Below, piece after piece: positions 44,736 to 54,177 of a stretch of 64,000 bases of DNA. The notes beneath the pieces are model-generated. The model was not told where the DNA came from. It searched no databases and saw nothing but the letters and a program-made list of their open reading frames with translations. Position 1 is the first letter of the stretch. Each line of letters begins with the position of its first letter. Made by a program: the position numbers and the translations under genes. The stretch is taken from the NCBI GenBank assembly GCA_034439615.1, contig JAWXAT010000009.1, positions 52,530 to 116,529 on the forward strand, read 5' to 3'. This DNA is from Oligoflexia bacterium. GTDB lineage: Bacteria; Bdellovibrionota; Bdellovibrionia; JABDDW01.

Positions 44736-44764
44736 TTGGTCGGCGCAAACCAGTACCCTATATA
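44736..44764 (+). promoter_or_regulatory. zapA promoter
   Basis: TTGGTC (44736-44741) and TATATA (44759-44764) with a 17-base spacer; AAGGAG follows at 44778-44783 and the ATG at 44793. Confidence 0.55.
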
Positions 44765-44792
44765 CGAAAGTTAGACCAAGGAGACACAGTTC

Positions 44793-45131
44793 ATGTCGGG
44801 TCACCAAAATGGTCCAAAAGACCAACAAAAGCATGTTTTAGAAGTGATTATTGCCGGTATCCCGTTGAAATTAAAATCGGGACAAGACCCTGACTTGGTA
44901 AAGAAATTGGTGTCCTTTGTCGATAAAAAGGTACAGGAGGCACTGCCAGCCACTAAAAATGGCTCAGTTCAAAACGCCGCATTATTAGCAGCACTGAACT
45001 TGGCAGAAGAACTTTTCGAACTCAAAGCGCGAGCGCTACAACAGTTGGAAAAGTTTGAAAAGAAGGCTCAAAAGGCATTAAGTGACCTTGAGACTTCGAA
45101 GCCTACGACGCGCCCTGGGCTAGATAATTGA
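44793..45131 (+). CDS. zapA: cell division protein ZapA
   Basis: A 112-residue ZapA homologue: the N-terminal beta-strand region HVLEVIIAGIPLKLKSGQDPDLV (strand, turn, helix) and a C-terminal coiled coil (LAALNLAEELFELKARALQQ and LEKFEKKAQKALSDLE). ZapA dimers crosslink FtsZ filaments at the division ring. It is followed after about 180 bases by the 5-formyl-THF cyclo-ligase gene, an order conserved across proteobacteria (zapA-ssrS-fau in E. coli). Confidence 0.9.
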   Translation: MSGHQNGPKDQQKHVLEVIIAGIPLKLKSGQDPDLVKKLVSFVDKKVQEALPATKNGSVQNAALLAALNLAEELFELKARALQQLEKFEKKAQKALSDLETSKPTTRPGLDN

Positions 45132-45300
45132 GTAAGTATTGTACTTTGGAAGTATTGAGATTAGGAATTTTGAAAAAATTAGAGCCAGTGATTTAAGACG
45201 ATCATAAGTAAAATGGCTCCTTAAAATGAAACAAATAAGAATATAAGCTCTATTTAAGAGCACTTTCTGGTTTCATTGTTCCAACTCAACCTTCACTCTC
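45132..45300 (+). other. structured zapA-fau intergenic region
   Basis: In many proteobacteria 6S RNA lies between these two genes. Here the interval has two local hairpins: GAGCCA (about 45183-45188) with TGGCTC, and GAAAC with GTTTC near 45228-45275 around an inner GCTCT/AGAGC stem. I cannot fold it into a 6S-like long rod with a central bubble, so this is only a candidate RNA region. Confidence 0.25.
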
Positions 45301-45306
45301 TATAAT
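45279..45306 (+). promoter_or_regulatory. promoter with consensus -10 box upstream of fau
   Basis: A perfect TATAAT at 45301-45306 with TTCCAA at 45279-45284 (16-base spacer). Transcription would start near 45313, just before a GCACC...GGTGC hairpin preceding the fau start region. Confidence 0.55.
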
Positions 45307-45350
45307 CTAGCACCGTGGTTTACTTGCAGCTGTTGCTGCTGAGGCGAATG

Positions 45351-45968
45351 GTGCAAACTACGATGTCATCGCAATCTAAAAATGTCTGGCGCGCGCATAT
45401 GCTTGAAACGCGTAGCGAGCTTGGGCCAGATAAAATCAATCAGTTCAATCGTGAAATCTGTAAGAATGTATCTTCCATATTGACCGAAGCTGGTGGTTTA
45501 GGCGATTTAAAACACCGGCCTCTATGGGCTGGGTATAAAAGTTTCCGTTGGGAAGCTGATCCGGCACAAGCTGTCATAGAATGTGCTCCCTCAATTCGAT
45601 GGGCATTTCCCCGTGTATTGCCAGATACACAAATGGAATTTTTAGAGCCTTTCCTAACAGATTGCCAATGGATTAAAAATTCTTGGGGAATTTGGGAACC
45701 AGATATTCGCACTGCAGAAAAAATAAATTTATCAGATTGTATGGGTGTACTCGTACCAGGTGTGGCCTTTGATCGGCAAGGACACAGACTTGGATACGGT
45801 AAAGGTTATTACGATAGGGTCCTCGCCGATTTTAAAGGACTCAAAGTAGGGGTGGCTTTTTCGGTGCAGATTACACCGGAAACCCTTCCCCATGACGACC
45901 AAGATGTGGCCATGGACCTCATCGTTACAGACACAGAGATTGTGCGCATCAAGACTGGTCGTCACTAG
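45351..45968 (+). CDS. fau: 5-formyltetrahydrofolate cyclo-ligase
   Basis: Converts 5-formyl-THF to 5,10-methenyl-THF with ATP, returning a storage folate to one-carbon metabolism. The family motif is VLVPGVAFDRQGHRLGYG followed by KGYYDRVL (about residues 135-160). The N-terminal KNVWRAHMLETRSELGPD corresponds to the start of the family fold. About 205 residues with GTG 45351, which has GAGG six bases upstream; ATG 45363 is an alternative, and GTG 45315 would be near-leaderless behind the TATAAT promoter. Located downstream of zapA as in E. coli. Confidence 0.9.
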   Translation: MQTTMSSQSKNVWRAHMLETRSELGPDKINQFNREICKNVSSILTEAGGLGDLKHRPLWAGYKSFRWEADPAQAVIECAPSIRWAFPRVLPDTQMEFLEPFLTDCQWIKNSWGIWEPDIRTAEKINLSDCMGVLVPGVAFDRQGHRLGYGKGYYDRVLADFKGLKVGVAFSVQITPETLPHDDQDVAMDLIVTDTEIVRIKTGRH

Positions 45969-46017
45969 AAAAAGCACGCGCTTTTTGATAAGCGCGGCAA
46001 TTGAAGGAGTATGAATC

Positions 46018-47556
46018 ATGGATCTAATCACAATAGGTTTAGCGGCATTTGCCCTCGTAATCGGAATCGTCGCTGGTTTAATGTTCAAACGTTCAGCAGA
46101 TGGCAAAAAAATCAAGTCTGCTAATCAACAAGCAGCAATACTTTTAGCTAAAGCAAAAGAAAATGCAGCACTTGCTGAAACACAAGCTCGAAATCGCGCT
46201 CGTAATATCGAGCAACTGGCTCAACAAACTGTTGAAAAAGAAACACGCAAAAGAGAACAAGAAGCAAGAGATGTTGAGCGTCGTGTTCGCGAAAAAGAAA
46301 CTCAACTTGATCAAAAAATTGTGACTTTTGAAACTCGTGAAAAGCGACTTAAAGAACAAGAAGAGCGCATTCAAGTTGTTGAAGGTAAAGTGAGTGAAAC
46401 ACTTACTGAAGTGAAAAATAAATTAGAACAAACTTCTAATATGACTCAAGACGATGCGAAAAAACTTCTCATCGATACTATGCAAGATGAAGCGCGTCAT
46501 GATGCAGCTAAAATTATTAAAGTTATTGAAGACGAAGCTAAACAAGAAGCTGAAAAACGAGCCAAAAAAATTATCTCACTCGCAATTTCTCGCTACGCAG
46601 GTGAATACAGCTCTGAAAGAACTGTTTCAGTTGTGGCACTTCCAAGTGATGAGATGAAAGGTCGTATCATTGGTCGTGAAGGGCGAAACATCAGAGCCCT
46701 TGAAGCTGCTACTGGCATGGATCTCATCATCGACGATACACCAGAAGCTGTTATTATTTCTGGGTTTGACCCTGTTCGTCGTGAAGTCGCAAGGCTCTCA
46801 CTTGAAACACTTCTTCAAGACGGACGTATCCATCCGGCTCGTATTGAAGAGGTTGTTGATAAAATGAAAAGTGGTCTACTTAAATCAATTAAAGAAGATG
46901 GTGATAAAGCCATGTTTGATCTCGGTGTGCATGGTGTGCATCCAGAAATCGTAAAACTTATTGGTTCATTGAAATATAGAACCAGTTATACACAAAACAA
47001 TTATACACATTCTATCGAAGTTGGTTTTCTTGCCGGCATCATGGCTGGTGAATTAGGTGCTAACACCAAGGTAGCAAGGCGTGCGGGGGTGCTTCATGAT
47101 CTAGGTAAAGCCCTTGATCATAGTATTGAGGGAAGTCATGCTGTTATCGGCGCTGACTTTGCTAAAAAGTATGGTGAAACTCAAGAAGTTATTCACGCAA
47201 TTCGTGCCCATCACGAAGATGAAAAACCTGACACCATTATCGCTCAACTTGTTCAAGCTGCAGATGCACTTTCAGGTGCTCGCCCAGGTGCAAGACGAGA
47301 GATGATGGAAAGTTATGTCAACCGTTTAGAAGATCTTGAAACAATCGGAAATAGTTTTGATGGTGTTTTAAGAACTTTTGCAATTCAAGCAGGTCGTGAA
47401 ATTCGCGTACTTGTTGAAAGTGAAAAGGTTACTGACGAACAAAGTATCATGCTCAGTCGCGATATCGCGCGTAAGATCGAGCGTGAGATGACTTATCCGG
47501 GGCAAATTAAAGTTACTGTTGTGAGAGAAACTCGGGCCGTTGAGCATGCAAGGTAA
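46018..47556 (+). CDS. rny: ribonuclease Y
   Basis: An endoribonuclease that starts mRNA decay at the membrane. The 512-residue protein has an N-terminal membrane helix ([21 protein letters not shown]), a long coiled coil to about residue 200, and a KH domain ([19 protein letters not shown]). An HD phosphohydrolase domain follows with [14 protein letters not shown] and [11 protein letters not shown], and a conserved C-terminal region completes it. Motifs and length match RNase Y fully. AAGGAG precedes the ATG. tyrS begins six bases after its stop. Confidence 0.97.
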   Translation: MDLITIGLAAFALVIGIVAGLMFKRSADGKKIKSANQQAAILLAKAKENAALAETQARNRARNIEQLAQQTVEKETRKREQEARDVERRVREKETQLDQKIVTFETREKRLKEQEERIQVVEGKVSETLTEVKNKLEQTSNMTQDDAKKLLIDTMQDEARHDAAKIIKVIEDEAKQEAEKRAKKIISLAISRYAGEYSSERTVSVVALPSDEMKGRIIGREGRNIRALEAATGMDLIIDDTPEAVIISGFDPVRREVARLSLETLLQDGRIHPARIEEVVDKMKSGLLKSIKEDGDKAMFDLGVHGVHPEIVKLIGSLKYRTSYTQNNYTHSIEVGFLAGIMAGELGANTKVARRAGVLHDLGKALDHSIEGSHAVIGADFAKKYGETQEVIHAIRAHHEDEKPDTIIAQLVQAADALSGARPGARREMMESYVNRLEDLETIGNSFDGVLRTFAIQAGREIRVLVESEKVTDEQSIMLSRDIARKIEREMTYPGQIKVTVVRETRAVEHAR

Positions 47557-47561
47557 GAGTC

Positions 47562-48782
47562 ATGCTATCTGCAAGCGAACAACTCACTCAGCTTAAAAAA
47601 GGCATTATAGATCTGGTTTCAGAGAAAGAGCTTCTTGTGAAGCTTGAGAAATCTGTGAAAACAGGCAAGCCATTACGTATTAAAGCTGGATTTGATCCTT
47701 CAGCGCCTGATCTGCATCTTGGTCACACAGTACTTATAAATAAAATGAGACAGTTTCAGCGTTTAGGTCATGAGGTGATATTTCTCATCGGCGATATTAC
47801 GGGCATGGTGGGTGATCCTTCAGGTAAAAATGAAACACGAAAGCCATTGACCCGAGAAGAAGTTAAATCCAATGGTGAGACTTATGCGCGCCAAATTTTT
47901 AAGCTTCTTGATCCTAAGACAACTATCATTGAGTACAATTCAAAGTGGTTTGGCCCTTTTGATGTGTTTGATATTTTTAAACTGTGTGGGCAATACACGG
48001 TAGCTCGAATGCTTGAGCGCGATGACTTTCAAAAACGTTATGAAAGTCATGCGCCAATTAGTATTCATGAGTTTTTATATCCGTTACTACAAGGTTACGA
48101 CAGTGTGGCTTTAAAAGCTGATGTAGAACTCGGTGGCAATGACCAACGTTTTAATTTGTTGGTTGGGCGCGATATGCAAAAATCATATGGTCAAGAGCCA
48201 CAAGTAGTGATGACAGTTCCGTTACTCGAAGGCCTTGATGGCGTAAATAAAATGTCGAAGAGCCTCAATAATTACATCGGAGTTGATGAAAATCCACGAG
48301 ACATGTTTGGCAAGACCATGCGCTTGAGTGATGAGCTCATGGTGAAATATTATGAACTTTTAACAGATATTACACCTGCTGAACTTACAGATTTAAAAGA
48401 TAAAATGTCTCAGAAAAAACTAAATCCTCGTGATGTTAAAATTGAATTAGCAAAACAATTTGTTGAACGTTTTCATTCAAAAGATGAAGCTGAAAAATCG
48501 AAACAAGAATTTTTTGAAATTTTCTCAAACAAAGGTATCCCCACTGATATTCCTGAGTGGAAGACATCTCCTGTTTCAGATATCTGGGTATGTAAACTTA
48601 TGGTAGATGCTGGTTTGACAACTACGACCAGTGAAGCAAAACGACTTGTTGAAGGTGGTGGTGTTGAACGTGATGGAGAAAAAATCACTGATTCAAAATT
48701 AAAACTCAATCTTAAATCAGGTGAGAGTTTTGTTTTAAAGGCCGGCAAAAAGAAATTCGTAAAAATTGTGGTGAATAATTGA
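47562..48782 (+). CDS. tyrS: tyrosyl-tRNA synthetase
   Basis: A 406-residue class I synthetase charging tRNA-Tyr. HIGH-type motif HLGH at residues 52-55 ([12 protein letters not shown]), tyrosine-binding [20 protein letters not shown], and KMSKS in [12 protein letters not shown]. The C-terminal S4 RNA-binding domain ([19 protein letters not shown]) reads the tRNA. The HLGH form and length place it in the TyrRS group with TyrZ-like features. It lies five bases after rny. Confidence 0.96.
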   Translation: MLSASEQLTQLKKGIIDLVSEKELLVKLEKSVKTGKPLRIKAGFDPSAPDLHLGHTVLINKMRQFQRLGHEVIFLIGDITGMVGDPSGKNETRKPLTREEVKSNGETYARQIFKLLDPKTTIIEYNSKWFGPFDVFDIFKLCGQYTVARMLERDDFQKRYESHAPISIHEFLYPLLQGYDSVALKADVELGGNDQRFNLLVGRDMQKSYGQEPQVVMTVPLLEGLDGVNKMSKSLNNYIGVDENPRDMFGKTMRLSDELMVKYYELLTDITPAELTDLKDKMSQKKLNPRDVKIELAKQFVERFHSKDEAEKSKQEFFEIFSNKGIPTDIPEWKTSPVSDIWVCKLMVDAGLTTTTSEAKRLVEGGGVERDGEKITDSKLKLNLKSGESFVLKAGKKKFVKIVVNN

Positions 48783-48804
48783 AAATATTAATTCAAGGCA
48801 GTAG

Positions 48805-49737
48805 ATGAAAAACTTATACTTAACATTGATTGTTGTAATGATCTCAAGTCATGCATGGGCTTGGGGTAAACGCGGTCATGAGATAACTTCAGCTGTTGCC
48901 GTTGGAATTTTAGCTGAATCAGGCAAAGCTAGTTATTTAAAAGCCCATGAATTTGATCTTGGGTATTATTCTAATGTGCCTGATCTTATTTGGCGTAATA
49001 TTGGTGAGGTTATCTCAAAAACTGAAGCCCCACTTCATTTTCTTGATTGGAACAAATCGTTTGAAAAAGTTTTTGGAACCCCACTTAATCTTCCATTGAA
49101 GTTTAGTGATTTTAAAACTCAGATGGGTTCAAATTTTGACATTCAACTGGGTGCATCCCCATGGAGAATCTCTGAGCTATTTGTACATTGCTCAGCATTA
49201 GCAACAAATCTAACTCGTGATGTACAAGGCCCATTACTTGTCTGCATGGGTACAATGGCGCATTATATCCAAGATCTTGGTGTGCCCCTTCATGTTACTG
49301 ATAATTATGATGGTCAAATGACAAATCAAAAAGGTGTGCATGCATATTTTGAAACAGCGATGGTTGAGGCGTTGAATAATAAATTTGAGCTTAAAGAAAA
49401 AGTTTTAAAAGAGGCTTTAAAAAAATATTCAAAATTAAGAACGTATAATGACGATGTGAATCTCTTAATTCGAAAATTTATTGGTGAAAGTAACGCGAAG
49501 GTTAACGAGCTTCTTGAAATTGATAAGAGCTTAAATCGAGAAAGTGTTGATCTAGCAAAAAAGAAATTTAAAGCACTTGTAATAGATAGACTGGCCATGT
49601 CCGCAGCGCACACCGCGATTATTTGGGAAGAAATTCTTAAGCCTGTGAAAAAGTGGGATGACAAAAAGTTTTACTTTTTTGATGGTAAGCCTGAGTATAT
49701 GCAGCCAAAATTTTTAAGCGAGAGCACACAACATTAA
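48805..49737 (+). CDS. secreted zinc hydrolase of the S1/P1 nuclease-phospholipase C superfamily
   Basis: A 310-residue protein with a signal peptide whose cleavage after AWA would leave an N-terminal Trp (WGKRGHEITSAVA), as needed for the trinuclear zinc site in S1/P1 nucleases and bacterial phospholipase C, where the first residue is a metal ligand. Other ligands are visible in HFLDW, LFVHCSALA and AHYIQDLGVPLHVTDNYDG, then GVHAYFE. This pattern could be either a nuclease or a phospholipase; the spacing is closer to the phospholipase-like branch. A periplasmic or secreted enzyme such as this could feed on host nucleic acid or lipid (inference). Confidence 0.82.
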   Translation: MKNLYLTLIVVMISSHAWAWGKRGHEITSAVAVGILAESGKASYLKAHEFDLGYYSNVPDLIWRNIGEVISKTEAPLHFLDWNKSFEKVFGTPLNLPLKFSDFKTQMGSNFDIQLGASPWRISELFVHCSALATNLTRDVQGPLLVCMGTMAHYIQDLGVPLHVTDNYDGQMTNQKGVHAYFETAMVEALNNKFELKEKVLKEALKKYSKLRTYNDDVNLLIRKFIGESNAKVNELLEIDKSLNRESVDLAKKKFKALVIDRLAMSAAHTAIIWEEILKPVKKWDDKKFYFFDGKPEYMQPKFLSESTQH

Positions 49738-49746
49738 GGATATTTA

Positions 49747-50118
49747 ATGAAAGTTAAATTTCTCCCTTCGGGGCAAGAGTTTGAAATAAAAGAAGGTGAA
49801 AGCGTATTAGAGCTTGCCAAGAAACATGGACTTTTCGTTAAGTCAATTTGCGGCGGGCTCCCCAGTTGCGCTGAGTGCCGCGTTAAGGTCGTCGCCGGCG
49901 AGCACAATGTCATGCCCCCGTCGTTTAAAGAAAAATCTCTGATTGGGTCTGCCTACTTTATTGATCACTCAAGACTGAGCTGTCAGGTTAAATGTATGGG
50001 CGACATCACAGTGGATTTATCAGAGCAGGTTGAAAAACAAAATGCACAGCCAGCCAGCAAAAAGGCACGTATGCCACTTAGGTATAAAAAAGAAGTTAAG
50101 GGCCCCAAGGGTGATTAA
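49747..50118 (+). CDS. 2Fe-2S ferredoxin
   Basis: A 123-residue plant/vertebrate-type ferredoxin fold. The cluster ligands are Cys in SICGGLPSCAECRVKV (C-x5-C-x2-C, about residues 35-44) plus a distal Cys in SRLSCQVKC (about residue 78). The C-terminal ~25 residues are basic and variable. It may supply electrons to Fe-S assembly; the isc operon at 54174-56329 lacks its own fdx, but the two are not adjacent. GGA lies seven bases before the ATG. Confidence 0.9.
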   Translation: MKVKFLPSGQEFEIKEGESVLELAKKHGLFVKSICGGLPSCAECRVKVVAGEHNVMPPSFKEKSLIGSAYFIDHSRLSCQVKCMGDITVDLSEQVEKQNAQPASKKARMPLRYKKEVKGPKGD

Positions 50119-50141
50119 GTAACCACTGACTGTATTTCTCT

Positions 50142-50170
50142 TTGACGCCTTACATTGCTGGGTCTAATCT
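50142..50170 (+). promoter_or_regulatory. promoter abutting the redoxin start codon
   Basis: TTGACG (50142-50147), 17-base spacer, TAATCT (50165-50170), then six bases to ATG 50177. No Shine-Dalgarno is present, so the mRNA is probably leaderless. Confidence 0.6.
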
Positions 50171-50176
50171 AATTAC

Positions 50177-50662
50177 ATGTTGAATGTAGGGGATTTTGCA
50201 TTTGATTTTGATCTACCGACCTCTGACGGTAAAATAATTAAGCTCAGTGATCGGCTTAAACTTCATTCACCAATACTGATTGTATTTTACAAATTTGATT
50301 GTCCAACTTGTCAGTTCACTTTTAAACACCTTCCTCATATTTTAAATCAATTAGGTGACGAACATTTTTTAGCTATTGCGCAAGATGCACAAGTAGAAAC
50401 AGAAAAGTTTAAGGCCTCTTATTCTTATCAAGGTAACATTGTGTGTGATGTGAAGCCGTATCCGGTTTCTTCTAAATTCGGTATCACCTTTGTGCCAACA
50501 TTTTTTGTAGTAGAACAAGACCTCAAAATCTCAAATGTCGGTGAGGGTTTTGATAAGATTATAATTGATAATTTTTCAAAGAAAATAGCACTGGCAAAAA
50601 GTATAAGTCAGTTTCAGACTTTTAGGCCCGCTGAACAAGTTCCACTTTTAAAACCTGGTTGA
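50177..50662 (+). CDS. thioredoxin-fold redoxin (AhpC/TSA-TlpA-like)
   Basis: A 161-residue protein starting MLNVGDFAFDFDLPTSDGK, the standard entry of peroxiredoxin/TlpA-type domains. The redox site is FDCPTCQF (CPTC, about residues 41-44), and the cis-Pro loop is GITFVPTFFVV. There is no signal peptide, so it is probably a cytoplasmic thiol-disulfide or peroxide-handling protein. The start is fixed by the promoter just upstream. Confidence 0.85.
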   Translation: MLNVGDFAFDFDLPTSDGKIIKLSDRLKLHSPILIVFYKFDCPTCQFTFKHLPHILNQLGDEHFLAIAQDAQVETEKFKASYSYQGNIVCDVKPYPVSSKFGITFVPTFFVVEQDLKISNVGEGFDKIIIDNFSKKIALAKSISQFQTFRPAEQVPLLKPG

Positions 50663-50702
50663 GGCGCAAGAAACATATGAGACACGTGTTGTCTCCTGGA
50701 TT

Positions 50703-51548
50703 ATGAACCGTATTCTTCTAAAATCAGGCCATGAAATCAGTTATTTTGAGCAAGGTCAGGGCCCCCTTTTATTTTTGATACATGGTTTTGGTGGTACACA
50801 TTCTGATTGGCAATCTACGTTAGATGCATTTACCCCACATTATCGTGTGATCATTCCAGATTTTATGCGTCAGTACATGCAAGATCCTAAACGAGAAAAC
50901 CCATTAACATTTTTTGATCATGTAGAGATCCTTCACGAGTTTGTAAAAGTTATTTCCCATGATCAGAGTGAGCGTTACATTGTTGGGGCAAGTTATGGAG
51001 GAGCACTTACTTGGGGAGTTCTTATTCATAACCCTGAGTTATTTAAAGCCGCTGTACTTGTAGGCCCCATGCCGTGCAATCCAACTTTGAAGTTTGAAAA
51101 TAGAACTATAAAAGTTTTTGTCGATTTAGCAAGGCATCCACTTTTGCTTGAACTTTATTTGGTGTCACCTCTAGGAAAAATTAGACTGCCACTGATTGAA
51201 TCTATTTTTCATGCGCCTTGGATTCGACCTGGTAGGCGACGAAAGTTTGCTTTTTTGAGTCCTAGAAAAGCAAAACTTATTTCACACGTCATTCGAAGTT
51301 TTGCTTGGATCGTACGTCATGAAGATTGGGCTTATTGGGAGAGTCGATTTCACCGCATCAAACAACGGGTTCAAATTCTTTATGGTTCTGATGATCGTAT
51401 TTTTAAAGAAGGTGTGAATACTGGTTTTGCGCGAGCGATTCCTGGTGCTGAAGTTAAAATGATTGATAACTGTGGTCATTTAGCAATGTTAGAACAACCT
51501 AAACAAATTGCAGAAGAGATTCTTAAATTTTTTAAAACCTGCGAATAA
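50703..51548 (+). CDS. alpha/beta hydrolase
   Basis: A 281-residue hydrolase. Oxyanion-hole HGFGG (about residues 28-32), nucleophile elbow GASYGG (Ser about 99), acid in YGSDDRIF and catalytic His in NCGHLAMLEQP. The cap region is basic (RPGRRRKFAFLS). Substrate unknown; the fold covers esterases, lipases and dehalogenases. It ends one base before the stop of convergent fabH. No clear Shine-Dalgarno is seen before ATG 50703. Confidence 0.88.
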   Translation: MNRILLKSGHEISYFEQGQGPLLFLIHGFGGTHSDWQSTLDAFTPHYRVIIPDFMRQYMQDPKRENPLTFFDHVEILHEFVKVISHDQSERYIVGASYGGALTWGVLIHNPELFKAAVLVGPMPCNPTLKFENRTIKVFVDLARHPLLLELYLVSPLGKIRLPLIESIFHAPWIRPGRRRKFAFLSPRKAKLISHVIRSFAWIVRHEDWAYWESRFHRIKQRVQILYGSDDRIFKEGVNTGFARAIPGAEVKMIDNCGHLAMLEQPKQIAEEILKFFKTCE

Positions 51549-52553
51549 TTACTTCGCCCACCTTAGTAGCGTTGCGCCCCATGTGAATCCTGAACCAAAA
51601 GCCACCAGAGCTACGAGATCTCCCTTTTTTAACAGCTTATGTGTTTGAGCTTCTTCCATGGTGATAGGTATCGTACCCGCAGTGGTGTTGCCGTATTTTT
51701 GTAAGGTGTTAATTGTTTTTTCAGGGGGCATTTCAAGTTGCTGCATCACCATTTGATTGATTCTCAAATTGGCTTGATGAGCAATTACAAAATCAATATC
51801 TTTCAGATTAATTTTAGCTTCAGCGCAGGCTTCAGCTAATACTTCGCACATGCGTGTAACAGCATTTTTAAAAACAAATTTTCCATCCATGTGTGGGTAA
51901 AAAGATTCATCAATGATTTGTTCATTTATGTTTAATCGTGGATAATCGGCACTTGAAGGTCTGTGGCACCAAAGTTTTTCTGCATTTTGGCCTTCACTAT
52001 GTAGTTTTGTAAGAATAATGCCTTCGTTGGCATTGTGAGTAGGTTCTACGACTACAGCTCCTGCGCCATCACCAAAGAGTACGCTGATATCACGACCTGC
52101 AGGTGTTTTATTAAGACCTGTGCTATGAACTTCGCTTCCAACAACAAGGATGCATTTATAAACACCCGTTTTTATCCATGCATCAGCAACGGAAAGGCTG
52201 TAAAGAAATCCGGCGCATTGATTTCGAATATCAATCGCAGGAATAGTGCGATTTGGTGTAAGAAGTTTTTGAAGAATAACGCCGCATCCAGGAAAACAAA
52301 AATCAGGACTTACAGTAGCAAACACAATGCAATCAACATCATCTGCAGTTTTTCCGGCATCGATGAGTGCTTCTTTTGCAGCTTCAAAAGCCATACTTGA
52401 AGTGGATGTTCCGGGTTCGGCCCAACGTCTTTCTTCTATTCCGGTACGCTGACGGATCCACTCATCAGATGTGTTCATGAGTGCTTCAAGTTCTTGATTT
52501 TTAACCACCCGCGGAGGAACGTATTTTCCAACGCCACTGATTTTTGATTGCAT
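51549..52553 (-). CDS. fabH: 3-oxoacyl-ACP synthase III (FabH type)
   Basis: A 334-residue thiolase-fold enzyme that condenses acetyl-CoA or another starter with malonyl-ACP. Active-site Cys113 in RNQCAGF, His in AHQANLRI and Asn in YGNTTAGT form the full triad, and the GSGFTWGATLLRW end is typical. The acyl substrate range cannot be read from sequence; it stands alone without other fab genes. AAGGAG lies a few bases before the ATG. Confidence 0.92.
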   Translation of the reverse strand: MQSKISGVGKYVPPRVVKNQELEALMNTSDEWIRQRTGIEERRWAEPGTSTSSMAFEAAKEALIDAGKTADDVDCIVFATVSPDFCFPGCGVILQKLLTPNRTIPAIDIRNQCAGFLYSLSVADAWIKTGVYKCILVVGSEVHSTGLNKTPAGRDISVLFGDGAGAVVVEPTHNANEGIILTKLHSEGQNAEKLWCHRPSSADYPRLNINEQIIDESFYPHMDGKFVFKNAVTRMCEVLAEACAEAKINLKDIDFVIAHQANLRINQMVMQQLEMPPEKTINTLQKYGNTTAGTIPITMEEAQTHKLLKKGDLVALVAFGSGFTWGATLLRWAK

Positions 52554-52599
52554 TTAGTCTCCTTGGTGACCGTCAAACTCTATCTCATAAGCCCCTTTA

Positions 52600-52628
52600 T
52601 TGACAAAAATAAAATGAGCAGATCTACT
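52600..52628 (+). promoter_or_regulatory. promoter directly before the 52635 gene
   Basis: Perfect TTGACA (52600-52605), 17-base spacer, TCTACT (52623-52628), six bases, ATG 52635. No Shine-Dalgarno is seen; probably leaderless. Confidence 0.5.
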
Positions 52629-52634
52629 ACTTAA

Positions 52635-53141
52635 ATGTGTGTCATTAAAACCCTCAAGATAAGATTAGACCTTATTCTAATAGCAATGGTTTTTGCCACA
52701 CAGGTGTTAGCTGCTGAATATAGAACTTTTGGAGTACTTGCCGGAGTAAGTTTTCCTAAAGTTGCCTATGCAAAGGCGCATCTTAATTTTGCAGAGCACT
52801 GGGCCGTTGATTATCAGGCATCATTAGGAATTTTTTGGGCCATACAACAAGGTGACATCTATTATTTCTTTTCTCGTGAGGGGTGGCAGCCTTACATTGG
52901 TATTGGTTATCAAAACTGGAACTTCTATGGGTTTTCTACTTCGACAAATTATAACGGCGTAATCTTTGGTAGCGGAAATCAAGCTGTTGCTGTAACCACA
53001 CCCATTGGAATCATGTACGTCACGGATATTGGTCTTGCTCTTGACTTAAGTATTGCTGCTGATATTTTCACAAATGCTCCGGCAGACTTAAGAGGGCGGG
53101 TCGTGCCTGAAGCTCAAATTGCCGTCGGGTATTTTTTTTAA
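52635..53141 (+). CDS. small outer-membrane-type beta-barrel protein
   Basis: A 168-residue protein with a signal peptide ending VLAA (about residue 28) and amphipathic strands rich in Tyr, Trp and Gly (YRTFGVLAGVSFPKVAYAKAHLNF; WQPYIGIGYQNWNFYGF; VGYFF at the very end). The aromatic terminus and pattern suggest an eight-stranded barrel of the OmpW/OmpA-like kind. Function unknown. Position of the start is supported by the promoter. Confidence 0.7.
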   Translation: MCVIKTLKIRLDLILIAMVFATQVLAAEYRTFGVLAGVSFPKVAYAKAHLNFAEHWAVDYQASLGIFWAIQQGDIYYFFSREGWQPYIGIGYQNWNFYGFSTSTNYNGVIFGSGNQAVAVTTPIGIMYVTDIGLALDLSIAADIFTNAPADLRGRVVPEAQIAVGYFF

Positions 53142-53161
53142 CTGGCAAAAAGCCTGATATA

Positions 53162-53198
53162 TTGTACCCATCAAATCTTAATGTTAATCTATTAACAT
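53162..53198 (+). promoter_or_regulatory. promoter with palindromic operator before the metallo-hydrolase gene
   Basis: TTGTAC (53162-53167), 17-base spacer and TAATCT (53185-53190) form the promoter. A perfect inverted repeat, ATGTTAAT (53181-53188) and ATTAACAT (53191-53198), covers the -10 box and ends one base before ATG 53200. It looks like a repressor operator. Confidence 0.5.
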
Positions 53199-53199
53199 A

Positions 53200-54177
53200 A
53201 TGCTCAAAGTAAAGCTTTGGGGAGTCCGTGGATCTTTACCAACACCTATTGAGCCGGAGTTCTTAGTTGACCGGTTCAAGAAAGTTTTGGAAGAATTCAC
53301 CCATTCAGAACACATGGGTGATAAAAATATCCAAAAGTTTTTGGATTCTATTCCCCGCTACAGATTACAAGGTTTTGGTGGCCATACCTCTTGTGTGCAG
53401 GTCATGACTGATAAACAACAAGTCATTATCGACGCGGGGAGTGGTATTCGCGCATTGGGCCAACAACTTTTGCAAGGCCCTTGCGGGTTAGGCAAAGGCG
53501 AAATTCACATTTTGTTTACCCATTTTCATTGGGATCATATTATTGGTTTGCCCTTTTTCGCCCCACTTTTTATTCCCGGAAATAAAATACATGTTTACGC
53601 TGTTCAACATGATCTTGAAGATGCGTTTAGAACAGTTTTTAGAAAACCTTTTTTTCCGGTTCCATATGAACAATTAGGTGCAGAAATAATTTATCACCGT
53701 ATTGAGCCACGTAAGCCTCAGCAATTAGGAGACATCACTTACACGGCTTATCAATTAGACCACCCAGACCCGTGTTGGGGATTTAAAATCGAACATGGTA
53801 AAAAAACTTTTTCTTACTGCACTGATACTGAAGGTACACGGGTGAGCAGAAAAGAAATGGGTGATGATTTGCCGTTGTACCAAAATCTTGATCTTTTGGT
53901 ATTTGATGCTCAGTACACGGTTTTAGAATTAACTGAAAAAATTAATTGGGGGCATTCAACTGCCATCATTGGTCTTGATCTGGCCATGCGTGAATCTATT
54001 AAGAAGGTGCTCTTTGTTCATCACGATCCAGCCGAAAGTGATGAAAAAATAGCCATCGCTGAAAAACAGGCGCGAGAATATTACAATCAAGTTTTAGAAG
54101 CTGCGAAAGAAACGAAAACAAAAATCAATGAAGTGGAGTGGTCATTTGCTCATGAAGGAATGATCATTAGTATTTAA
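53200..54177 (+). CDS. metallo-beta-lactamase fold hydrolase
   Basis: A 325-residue cytoplasmic protein. It opens KVKLWGVRGSLPTP, a start common in the RNase Z/PhnP-like branch. The metal motif is THFHWDHIIG (HxHxDH), followed by an Asp in FSYCTDTEG and His in NWGHST and FVHHDP. It is probably a phosphodiesterase; the substrate is unknown. No Shine-Dalgarno is present, and a palindrome abuts the start. Its end overlaps the convergent iscX gene by four bases. Confidence 0.85.
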   Translation: MLKVKLWGVRGSLPTPIEPEFLVDRFKKVLEEFTHSEHMGDKNIQKFLDSIPRYRLQGFGGHTSCVQVMTDKQQVIIDAGSGIRALGQQLLQGPCGLGKGEIHILFTHFHWDHIIGLPFFAPLFIPGNKIHVYAVQHDLEDAFRTVFRKPFFPVPYEQLGAEIIYHRIEPRKPQQLGDITYTAYQLDHPDPCWGFKIEHGKKTFSYCTDTEGTRVSRKEMGDDLPLYQNLDLLVFDAQYTVLELTEKINWGHSTAIIGLDLAMRESIKKVLFVHHDPAESDEKIAIAEKQAREYYNQVLEAAKETKTKINEVEWSFAHEGMIISI

